Positions 22,076 through 32,761 of a stretch of DNA of 64,000 bases are shown here, in pieces. The notes under the pieces were generated by a model. The model saw nothing but the letters and a program-made list of their open reading frames with translations, did not search any database and had not been told where the DNA came from. Every line of letters begins with the position of its first letter. The first letter of the stretch is position 1. Both the position numbers and the translations under genes were made by a program. Source of the stretch: Rhodamnia argentea (Eukaryota; Streptophyta; Magnoliopsida; Myrtales; Myrtaceae); contig NC_063151.1 in the NCBI RefSeq assembly GCF_020921035.1, positions 20,590,934-20,654,933 on the forward strand, in the 5' to 3' direction.

Positions 22076-25000
22076 ATGGCGACGGTCGACCGCGATGGCA
22101 ACGCCCACCAGCTTGTGCTGCAAGAACCAGCGGCGGATGGGGACCCCCACGGCAGGGATCATGAAGACGAAGAGAAGACGAGCTTGAGCAGGAGAGCGTG
22201 GGCTGAGACAAGGAAGCTGTGGCACATCATCGGTCCCGCCATCTTCGGCCGCATGGCCCAATACACCATGAACATCGTCACGCAGGCTTTTGCGGGACAC
22301 CTTGGGGAGGTTGAGCTTGCCGCCATGTCCATCGCCATCAATGTCCTCATCGGCTTCAATTACGGCCTCTTGGTAAGCACTAAGCACAGAAACCCAACAA
22401 ATCTTCACACCTAAATTCTTTGATTCGATATTTCATTGGATGGTACTCCGATAGAGAAGTTATTCATCAAGACAATTGAGGACCCAACAACTTAGACATT
22501 TCTTAGTGGGTACTCCAATATAGAAGTTATTCAACGAGACAATTGAGGACCCAACAACTTAGACAATGTAAAGTTTTGATAGAGTAGATTTATACTGACG
22601 CAAAAAAAAAAAAAAAAAAAAATACCATCACCTTGTATCAAAAGTAGGGGTGATCGGTTCTAGGATGGGTGGTTCCTATCCTAGATCCGAGAATCTCTCC
22701 TTGGGGACCGGTTTCGCAAAATGCAAACCGTCCGCTTATTCCATGGATCCACCAAGAACCGAACCATCGGTCCGGTCCAGTTTTCGGTTGGATCTTGGTT
22801 ACGGTCCTATCGAGCACCAACATTAATTAAAAAAGAAAGGGGAACCACCCTAAATCGGGAGATGACTTTTGAGGATGTATCAATAATCAACGGTTACAAC
22901 ACTAGCCCACATTACCACGACAATCAGAATCTCACAAGTTTCTATTACCTTGGCTTCTTAATGGTCTACCTCCTACAAGGCGTCAACACTGGACTTAAAT
23001 TGCACCTTCTTACAAATGCATGACATTAGATTGCAAAGTTCATGAAAAAACCACAGTCAAGGTTTTTATCAAAGAGTTTCCTCATCCATGACTAAGTAAG
23101 AATAATTATCAACAGATTGCATTTTAATTCCTAGGTCTTCATCTTTCTCGTAATCTCTCTTGTATCAACTAAATTACATAAAATAGGTATTAGAACAGAG
23201 GCCTCTCCAAACTTGTAGCATTCAACGATAAAAGACATTCAGCCATAAATATGAGGACATAATGGGATGAAATTCATCCTTATAAGCCACGGCAAATTAG
23301 AGTTTTCCAATAGAATTGAATCACACTGTCACCCGAAACCGGGAGATGTCATCAACATAAATTTCTTCACTTTCTGGACTTTGGGCCTTTGAGGGAGATG
23401 GCTTCAAAGCCTTCAATTAAAAGATAATACATTTATATTATACAAAAGGATCGGTCCGGTTGGGTCGGTTGGATGGTTCCCACCCGAAATCGGGAACCAA
23501 ACCGGTACCCGCCGGTTCTAGAAATTTGGAATCGGGAACCAGATCCGTACCCGCCGGTTACGATCCAAAATGAGCCAATTGGGTACGGTCCGGTCCGGTT
23601 TGGTTGGATCATGGTTTTTTTCCTCACTCCTAATCAAAAGTGTGGGTTTGAAATAATATCACAGATAGGTGAGTGTTGGCCGGCCACCATGGCGAAGCCG
23701 AGGTCGCCGCCCACGTCTGTAGTCAACGCCGTGAAGGTTTCAACTTTCATTTAAAGTCACTGCAGTAGATTAAGTTAGATTATCTTGTAATGAATCGATG
23801 TGCCTTGATTGGATCCCACATCAAACGACAAATTGTGCCACCTTAGTCGTAGAAAATGTCCGATATTTGCCAATGGAGCGCTAATAACTTTTTGTAGGTA
23901 GCTAGAGTAGAACTTTCAGGATTAATAAGAGGTAGATCTGCGCAAGTATTGAGGTGATGATGCATGTTATTACGTCTTGAAAGACGGGGACACATTTAAT
24001 CTCGTTTCGCATGTGGAGGTTCGTTCAAACTAGATGTGAAGGTGCATTCCACAATTTGCTAGCTTCGAAAATCAAGTTTGACTCTCATTGAAAGGAATTT
24101 AAACATGAAAGGGGTCGAGGCAATCTCAATCCGCAAACCCATTGTAGTGATTATGTCAAAATTATGGGGTGTGGGGGCAGTATCTTTTGCTTGTGTGTGC
24201 ATGGTATTCTAAGGAGAACACTTTTTTTGTACAACACTTGACGGATGAATCGGGTGCTCGAAGTGATTTTAGCTAGCTACACACTCAATTTGACATGAAA
24301 AGAGGAACATAAATCAGGAGTTTCATGTCAACTGTTGTATTTGGACTGCGGTTATTAGTTAGGTATGGCGAGCGCACTAGAGACGTTATGCGGCCAAGCC
24401 TTCGGCGCGAAGAGATACCACATGCTTGGCATCTACATGCAAAGGTCGTGGATCGTGCTCTTCCTGTGTTGCTTCTTGCTGCTCCCATTCTACGTGTTTG
24501 TGGCGCCGCTCCTACAGCTCCTAGGGCAGCCGGACGACGTGGCAGAGATGACGGGAACGGTGGCTCTGTGGCTTATCCCGTTGCACTTCAGCTTCGCCTT
24601 TCAATTCCCCCTGTGGAGGTTCTTGCAGAGCCAGCTTAAGACCCAGGTCTTGGCATGGGTTTCGCTGGCCAGCCTAGCGATCGACGTGCTCGTGAGCTGG
24701 CTCTCCATCTACGTGTTTGACTTCGGCGTGGCGGGGCTCTGCGTCGGCTTGGATCTCTCTTGGTGGTTCTTGGTGCTCGCGATGTTCGCGTACACCGTGT
24801 GCGGCCGTTGCCAGCTGACATGGACCGGCTTCTCCATGAAGGCTTTCTCGGGGTTATGGGAGTTCGTCAAACTGTCTGCTGCTTCCGGTGTTATGCTTTG
24901 GTAAAAGTTCGCACTCTTAGTCTCCATCTCCACGTTACACAATACTGAGTCTGTGTTCGACGGGCTTTTTTCCAAACCAAGATTAAAAAAAAAAAAATTA

Positions 25001-28000
25001 CCAAATCAAGTGTAAAAAAAATTTATTTATCAAATCAAGTGCCGCTCGGCAGTCCAATTGCCGAGTGGGCAGTGCGCGTATTTTTCTTTTTAATTTTGTA
25101 TGCATTCTGCCGAGCAAGTATTGGCTTTTTTTTTTTCAAGTTGTAGATTGGCTTGCTCGGCACTCACTCAACCTTCTTTTTTTAAAATTTTTTTTATTGT
25201 GTTCTTTTTTAATCATTTTTTAATTTCTTTTTCTTATTTTCTTTTAGTCATTTTTTTTATTATTCAATTTGTTCTCTACAATAGATAAAATATTAATGAA
25301 ATTCCTATATAATACAATGTTCTATGTTAACGAGCGAGCGACCGAAATCGAGCCCGCCGAGCGAACGCTCGCTCCGCGGGGTTGAGGTTCGCTCGCTGGC
25401 TCGTTCGTTCGTTCGCTCCGTAGCCTCGATGGTTCGTTCGCTCACTCGTTCGTTCGCTCCCTGGCCTCGATCATTCATTCGCCTCATGTATACATGCTAT
25501 GTCAGAGCAAATCAAGCCATCCTAGTCTCATTATAGGGTGAGGAAAGGGACTATCGGAATAGAGCGCGTGCACCGTGTTTATAAATTTAACGCTCATGTT
25601 TACGTTGTGTGCTGTGGTTTCCTTGCCACGCCTAGTGCTCAATGGAGTAGACTCACTCAGGAACGCATCTTTCCGTAAATTGGAATTATTTGCAAGAATG
25701 AGTTTGGGCAAAGGAACCGGTGCGACTATGTTGGACGATGAGGATGAGTTGCAAATGGATTTCTCGTGGGATCTCTCCTTCCAACCGAACCCGATAGGTC
25801 TTTGATGGAGAGAGTTCACCACGAATTGAAGATTGAGGATGAGAAAGTGAACGATCAAGGCCGCGGAGCGAACGAACAAGCGAGCAAGCGAGCCTCAACC
25901 CCGCGGAGCAAGCGAGCGAGTGAACGAGTGATCAAGGCCGCAGAGTGAACGAACGAGCAAGCGAACGAATGATCAAGGTCATGGAGCGAACGAACTACCA
26001 AGCGAGAGTTTGCTCTGCGGGCTCGATCGTTCGTTCGCTTGCTCGTTAACACAAAACATTGTATTATATAGGAATTTCATTAATATTTTATCCATTCCAG
26101 AGAACAAATTGAATAATAAAAAAAATGATTAAAAGGAAATAATAAAAAGAAATTAAAAATGATTAAAAAAGTAAACAATAAAAATAAAATTTTAAAAAGG
26201 TTAAGTGCCAAGCAAGCCACTCAACAACTTTTCTGCTTGCTTGGCAGTATGACCGCCGAGTAAGCATAAAAAATTTTAAAAAAAATATGCGCCTTGTCCA
26301 CTCGGCAATCAGATCGCCAAGTGGGAAATTTTTTTGCTTTTTTAGCCCGCTCGGCAACAAGAGCGCTAAGCGGCACCTGATTTGGTAAATAAAATTTTTT
26401 TACACTTGATTTGGTAATTATTTTTTTTATCTTGGTTTGGAAAAAAGCCCGTGTTCGACGTTGTTCTTGCTAATTATATTTTACGACAAATCTAAGTAGG
26501 GAACGTGCTCCATATCATGACTCTGGTTTTCACTTGTTCTTCCAACTAAATTCAACTCAGGAAACTAAGAATATTCACTTGCAGTTTGGAGAATTGGTCA
26601 TTATAATTTGATCGCCATATTTTCTTGGTACTTTTCGAACAGTTTGGAGAATTGGTACTACAGGATATTGATACTAATGACAGGATATCTACAAAACGCG
26701 ACGGTAGCGGTGGATGCCCTGTCAATCTGGTAACAATTTATCATCAGAAACATTATTCGCTAAGTGTCTCCTAGGACGCAGCTGATAGTTCATAATTGTA
26801 CTTACATGGCAGCATGAGCATCAATGGTTGGGAGATGATGATCCCTCTTTCCTTCTTTGCCGCAACCGGGTACTTTCTCTCTCATAGCCAAGATTGTTTT
26901 ACTGTAAGTAAGAATAACTCTGTACAAATGGTTTTGTGTGGGCTGAGTATAATCATTTAGATGGACAACGATGTAGATTATTTATTAATTAAGAGAAAGT
27001 CAAGCAAAGTCCCAAGTGCCAACTCCAAACCGTAAAAATGAAAGTACAGACAGCACAAAATGTGTCAATATAACGTAGAAAACCGACACTTTTTAGATTT
27101 TTGCATCAGCTTTTGAAAGTATTGTCGTGTCTTCAAAAGCTTGGACACTTGTGAATGGTTTAAATATAATCAACTAAGCATTAATTCTCAATAAGTTTTA
27201 CTTCTTGAACTTATTGTGTACTTAACCTGCGAAAGTTATGTTCCTTTTCAAGAACAACAAAACTCTTTTTCACCTTCCGCAGAATAAGCATCCAATATCA
27301 AAAGATCTTTTTATTTATCATTCCTTCAGTCTTCAATCTCTAGTTCCCTTGATATGCAGAGTGAGGGTGGCGAATGAGCTTGGAGCTGGAAACGGCAGGG
27401 CCGCGAAATTTGCAACCGTCGTGTCGGTTGTGCAATCAACAATGATTGGTTGCTTCTTCTGTGCTCTCATCATGGTTTTGCATGACAAATTTGCGTATAT
27501 TTTCGCTTCTTCCGCTGATGTTCTTGAAGAAGTGGACAAACTCTCTTATCTTCTTGGCATCACCATACTACTGAACGGCGTTCAGCCTGTTCTATCAGGT
27601 AAATCTTCATAACCATCTACTAATACTCAGGATTTCTGCTTGTTAAGTCTTCTTTTCCATTATGCAATGGTGAAAAAGAAATTTCAGCGCTATTGATGTT
27701 TGATTGATCACAAGGGTCCATTGAAGGATGGTATGTTCGGTACATGTCCTGTATTGAGGTACGGTCAAGTTCGACTAAGCGAGATATTTGATATGTTTAA
27801 CATTAACTCAATTGATCATTTGGTGATTTGTTATTAGCATCCAACTATAACCTTAAACTAGAATCTTAAAAAACAACGTATGATATTTCAGATAACACAT
27901 TGTTTGATTCCATCTAGAATTTACTCAAAGTAAGCATAATAAAACTTCAACTCCATTTGAAATTCTCTCACTACAACTCAAAATCGCTACACGTTGGAAT

Positions 28001-28631
28001 ACATAGAGGCGCTTTTCCTCTCCGAGAAGTAATTTGTTTCCACTTTACAACATACTTCGAGTTTCATCAACGCGACAGGAGTTGCTGTTGGATCGGGATG
28101 GCAAGCGTACGTTGCATACATCAATTTGGGATGCTACTATATTGTTGGTCTACCTCTTGGATTTCTCATGGGATGGGTTTTCCACTTAGGTGTCGTGGTA
28201 AATTTTGGATCCTTCCTTTAGCTTGTCACTTCATTTTCTTTTTTTCATCATATGCTTTGTCGCTTAAGCTCCATAAGCGTATTGTTTTATTAATGTTGAG
28301 GAAAACTTGGAATAACTGCAGGGTATTTGGGGCGGAATGATTTTTGGAGGCACTGCTGTTCAAACGGTTATATTGACCGTAATAACGATTCGATGTGATT
28401 GGGAGAAAGAGGTAAACTTCAAGTATATTTCATTTTCTTTTGACCAGACAAGCATGAGTATAAGCATTCCCTACCTGGTTGCCTTTTTTTCATGGTAACT
28501 TGCTTTTGTACCGGATGAAATCTCCCTTATAATGCTGTGATAATGGCTTAATGCAGGCGGAGAAAGCTAAAGCGCGGGTTGCGAAATGGTCAACTCCAAC
28601 CCTTGAAGATGATGAATCAGCGGCTAGCTAA
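22076..28631 (+). CDS. DTX27-like: DTX-2: MATE efflux transporter, DETOXIFICATION 27-like
   Basis: Exons: 22076-22372, 24359-24900, 26643-26729, 26813-26869, 27360-27598, 28079-28197, 28322-28411, 28557-28631. All junctions are GT-AG and the product is 501 residues. The start ATG ([12 protein letters not shown]) was preferred over an upstream in-frame ATG at 21902 because paralogues share it. It has the full MATE signature set: [81 protein letters not shown] and [19 protein letters not shown]. The tail ends DDESAAS. It should be a 12-segment antiporter for unknown organic substrates, with no disabling change seen. Intron 1 carries a hAT-like insert and intron 2 a palindromic MULE-like insert plus a decoy copy of the exon 3 acceptor at 26581-26598. 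Confidence 0.94.
22645..23632. mobile_element. hAT-like non-autonomous transposon in DTX-2 intron 1
   Basis: The insert starts TAGGGGTGATCGG and ends with the inverse of TAGGAGTGAGG, both typical of hAT ends. The 8-bp sequence ATCAAAAG lies on both sides (22637-22644 and 23633-23640). The subterminal regions are rich in ACCGGTT and GGTCCGG motifs in inverted arrangement. DTX-1 and DTX-3 lack it at the matching place (GTTGCATCAAAAGATACGG near 10065). No transposase frame, so 988 bp of passive DNA. Confidence 0.85.
24962..26450. mobile_element. Palindromic MULE-like element in DTX-2 intron 2
   Basis: Terminal inverted repeats are perfect for at least 20 bp (GGGCTTTTTTCCAAACCAAG and its inverse). 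A perfect 9-bp target duplication, GTGTTCGAC, lies at 24953-24961 and 26451-26459. Both arms carry CTCGGCA(A/G)T-type motifs, then minisatellite-like runs of GTTCGCTC/GAGCGAAC (25324-25490 and 25850-26045) in inverted order, so most of the 1489 bp can fold back on itself. The unpaired centre is about 25545-25845. DTX-1 intron 2 has the empty site near 10960-10975. Open frames in the arms are low-complexity artefacts. Confidence 0.9.
25545..25845. other. Unique centre of the MULE-like element
   Basis: This unpaired core has open reading on both strands (76 codons plus, 125 codons minus, the latter extending into the arms). The plus-strand frame ends in an acidic DDEDELQMD patch. It could be a captured gene fragment, as in Pack-MULEs, but I do not recognise it. 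Confidence 0.4.
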
Positions 28632-29090
28632 AACTCCTTATGTGAATTTGGCTATCCAAATGAATCTACATATAGGCGAGTATGGCAATGGTTTATCTGA
28701 TTATTCATAGCTAGCATAATTAATTTTACTAATCAGTTGCCAACTCAATATGATTGATCATATTGCTATATTTTTCATTATTAATTATCCTTTTCTATAC
28801 ATATAGTACTTTAATGTGATTGGCCAAAATCTGTTTAACTAACTTTTCTATGAATATCTCCCCTCATGTAGGTTTAGCGTAGCAGCAAGTGATGAGGATA
28901 TATTGGACCAGTAGCAATTGTAACTCTCTAGCCGTTGGTGATCTACAGTCTAATTTGATGTGATTCCTAGAATGTATAATGTTCATTTCGTACATTGGTT
29001 TTCCTATATACCTTTGCCATAAGTGTCAAATTAGGTGATAAATTGATTAGCTGTTTCATCATTTTATTTCAATTCTCTTAGGAAAATAGG
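28632..29090 (+). other. 3' flank of DTX-2
   Basis: Matches the 3' flank of DTX-1. Non-coding; probable untranslated region and terminator sequence without a sharp polyadenylation signal that I could defend. Confidence 0.55.
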
Positions 29091-29350
29091 AAACTATAAA
29101 TGCTATAACTTTCATACGACGCTCACTTTAGTACCAAAACTCTTCTAGCAATCACTTCAGTGCCATTTTAGAAAAAAATATGGCCACCGGCCATCGACGT
29201 AAAGAAAAGGGAAAGGAAGAAAAATGAAAATAAAATAAAAGTATTAAAAATATCTATGTCAATATTGGTCGTGTCACGTAGAACAGCGGGTGCCCATGTC
29301 TGAATTAGTGTCAATGCAATAAGTTTAGGACTTTTTTGGTACTTTCCCTA
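29090..29350. repeat. Family K fragment followed by the right end of a family A MITE
   Basis: 29090-29170 repeats the CATACGACGCTCACTTTAG block. 29180-29350 ends with GCAATAAGTTTAGGAC and TTTTTTGGTACTTTCCC, the right arm of a family A element whose left arm is missing. Confidence 0.6.
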
Positions 29351-29504
29351 TAGTCTTCATAATATAAATGGGTTATATGTTTTATGGAATTTAAGAAGTT
29401 GTCCTTGGTGTCACTCAACTTGACCCAATGATGATGGTCTTCCTCGTTAGGATTTTCACAAAGACGTGCATAATTTCTTCACAGTTGTTAACATCTAAAT
29501 TTTG

Positions 29505-29790
29505 AAAACCCCATTTAATCATTCATTGCAAAAGAAAATTAGGAGTCTAACCCTGACACCTATCAATAAAATCTTATGAATTTGTACAGTATGAGCATTA
29601 TCATTTATTAGTAGCAAGTCCACGTGACTTGCATTATGATTGGCCTGACTTAAGTAGAGTTGCTTTGGGCTTAATCTAGATTGAGCTCGTAAGAGCACAG
29701 AATTTGGCCAAACCCATTGAAGATATAATATGGCCGAAAACACGTGCATGGCACATATGATGTCCTAAACAGGATGGATTGCTTTCTTGT
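29505..29790. repeat. Duplicated spacer block (family R), copy 2
   Basis: Shares TTTAATCATTCATTGCAAAAG, GGCCTGACTTAAGTAGAG and GGATGGATTGCTTTCTTG with 21391-21620. Confidence 0.65.
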
Positions 29791-30950
29791 GTTAAAATTG
29801 GAAAGAGTGAAGGCATGGGCGCAAAATATTCGGTCAATTGGGACGTTGTGCTTGGCCGAATGAAAGATAAGAAAAAAAGGATTAAGATGAAAAACAAATC
29901 AAGCCTAAAAAAGTGATCAATGGGTTTTAATAATTGCATTTCATACACCGCATATAGTTTAATAAGAAAAGAAAAATTCATAAACAAAATTGATTGACAT
30001 TGCATTTACAAATCTTGTTTAGGTCATGCGGACATTATTTGGTTTTTGATTAATGTCTTGCAGAAAACTTGGAGTGTAATCATAGTGAAGTCATATTTTG
30101 CTTGATGCATTGAGATTTTTGCACTATTCATAACAATTTATTTATTGCTTTTGATAAATTGACTGTTAAATTTTTGTTAACATACCCGCATGATCACATA
30201 TTGCATGTTGGTGGATTAGAATTAAGATCAACCAAGATTGCTCGCAAAATATTTTTGAAATAAACAGAAAAAGTTATCGAGATGGTTTTAATTAATCTAG
30301 CGTAATCATGTACCCGTATTTATGATATCTCTCTTTCGCAAAAGTGAAATATTCTCTCACATTTTACTTGGATTTCTGATCGACCCATAATAGATTATTG
30401 ACGAGTCGTAAATGAATTAAATACATGATTGAATGATTAAATCAAAACCCAAAGTTTCAACTGATACGAGCTTAGGAGAGTGCGTGCCAAGTATTCACTT
30501 AGTAATTCATTGGCTTTTCCTTGGTGGTTCACCGCGTTAAAAGTCGCAACAATTTACAGCTCTCTTTGGTGTAGAGCTACAGGAAAATGCTAACTTTAGT
30601 ACAACCTATGATTGATCTTTTCAATTCGACCCGAGATCTACTCAACATGTGTTGCATTCTCAATGTCGCCAGGTCACAATGACACGACAGTCCTAAACTG
30701 CCTAACGACAACCTTCTGCTTGGCCTTCGACAAAGGTTGACCTCGCTGACAACGACTATGATACGGAAATGCAAATCGCTACCATTAATTGATTGCATGA
30801 ATAATTTCTTTTGGCAACTCCCTCCTCGAAAGACTATTCTCCATTTTGCTAATCTAAGAAGGTGGGGAGGGAATGCTAGTGTAGGAACTCTTTTGCGACC
30901 GCGCCGCTGAACATAGTCAAATTGACAAATGAAACGGCAAGACATGTATA
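29791..30950. other. Spacer with no gene seen
   Basis: AT-rich with short open frames (minus strand 29676-30005 and 30577-30945) that have no recognisable motif. Nothing else found. Confidence 0.45.
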
Positions 30951-32761
30951 CTCCGTGGTCAGTGATCCTGTCATTTTCGGATCAACAACGTGTATGCATC
31001 AACAACATATTTAGGTGAAGATCGTGTGAATCCTCAATGCCACCAAAGGCAACAACCTTCATTCCAAGACAGGACTCCACTGGAAAAACGTTTTCTGCGC
31101 TTTTGCCGTTCTTTTCAGAGACAAGTGTGGCCCCCAAATGCTTGTCTTATAGCGTTATCGGATGTACGAGACTTCATGGAGTGGATTTGAACAGGAAAGC
31201 GATTTTCCATGAGAATGACCCCCCACCAGATAGTCTCCTTTTGAAACAAAGGTGCTTTGTTTCACATGCTCTAGGGGGATGGGAACTAGATGCGCCATAC
31301 TAACCAAAATCTTCTCCCATCACCGGAGATGATTGGCCTAGTCGGTTAAGGCACGAGCGGAAATGGCAATCGCTTCTTCGGCGGCATGGCGAGCTTGAAC
31401 CTACTTGCTTAGTGGTGGTATTCCGTGTGAAATCATGCATCATTTATTCCGCTGACAATCAACTATTGTTGTTGTTGCGGCAATAGAGTCGATTTCTGAG
31501 CTTGCGGGTGCTAGAAGTGGGCTTGAACCGGATATTCCTTAGCAAGTGAGACGCTCAACCGTAAACACTCATGAAGGTTTGCAGGCTAGTACTAGAACTC
31601 CAATTTCTCCTAACGTCGTGAAAGGTAAAGTATGTGATTCCGGAGAGATTAACCTGCACAAGTAGGCGAAATTTCTGTCACTTGGTAGTGAATTTAATTG
31701 GTAAGGAATAAATCTATTGTTGCGAGCCACATGAGGCATTTCCTATACCATGAAGTACATACCATTAACCTGCACATTTAGGTTTCAAGTTGGACTGCAC
31801 CTAATTCATGACATTAATTTCATTTCAATGAATTTGAGGTCTTATTAACCTAAATTGAAGTTCCCAATTGTACAAAACGATGTGCTTCTAGAGTTGTACA
31901 TCCCAATGGTACTTGTTTTTGGTTTCGGTAACTAGTTGCTCGACCAACCATTCCACACATACCATCAATTTCCTCCCATCCGTCCTTTCCGCCACCCTCT
32001 TGCCATTGCACGTCTCTAAAAATTTTAGTATGTTCTGGTCAGGTCTTGAGAGTGAAAGCTAATCGACAACAATAGTTAGAGATTTAATTTAAAACAAAAA
32101 ACAAAAACAAAAACAAAATTCTATCCGTCTTCTCACTTTCATGAAGGTCTATATCATTGAAATGGGCATATATTATTACGCCATTAATGGCAGTCGATTT
32201 TCTTTTCCAATAAGAAAGGGTAAGTTATACAATGCATTGGATAGAGTCGGAGATGATCAAAATCCGAATTCGTTGAAAGATATTATGCAATGAGATCTGC
32301 TGTCTCTTCTCTCGTTAATTGAGCAAAATCCGAATCGATCTATTCCTTTTGAAAAGAACCGAAGGGATGATATCATTGCAGGGGTCATCATTTCTATCTC
32401 ACACAAACATGGTACATATCTGACTCGATCAATACCGCTTGATTCACTGAAATTGGTTAAGAACACTTTACTCATGTTCATCCCATATTATTATTGTTGT
32501 TGTTGTTAGTATGGTATAGAAGAACTCACCAGCCCAACCACCAAGGATAGAAGATTCATATGTCTGCTTGTTGAAGCGGCCTCGGCATCAAAACGATGAG
32601 AACAATTTCCCACCACCAAACCGAGAGAGTCGGAATAGGTCAAAATCAAAATTCAGCGACCAGCTCTCGATTCTTGAACTGAGATTCTTCTTCGTTCCCA
32701 CTTAGCTCATTTGTCAGACTTTTCCGGGAAAAGGAAAGAAAAGAAAAACGGTGTGCCTTTC
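30951..32761 (+). promoter_or_regulatory. Upstream region of DTX-3 with a SINE-like repeat and an unexplained insert
   Basis: Much of this matches 7090-9600 ahead of DTX-1: the SINE-like block (31328-31640), CTAATTTCTCCTAAC text, and CCAACCATTCCACACA at 31945. Relative to DTX-1, about 32262-32530 looks like an extra segment. It has a nearly open plus-strand frame with SLKDIMQ, FEKNRRDDIIAGVIISIS and PLDSLKLVKNTLLMF, interrupted by a stop. I do not recognise that frame. Confidence 0.5.

Noticed and set aside
25305..26052. Open frames rich in [14 protein letters not shown] and SFVRSV-like repeats
   Set aside because: Low-complexity products of the GTTCGCTC minisatellite arms of the MULE-like element, present on both strands.
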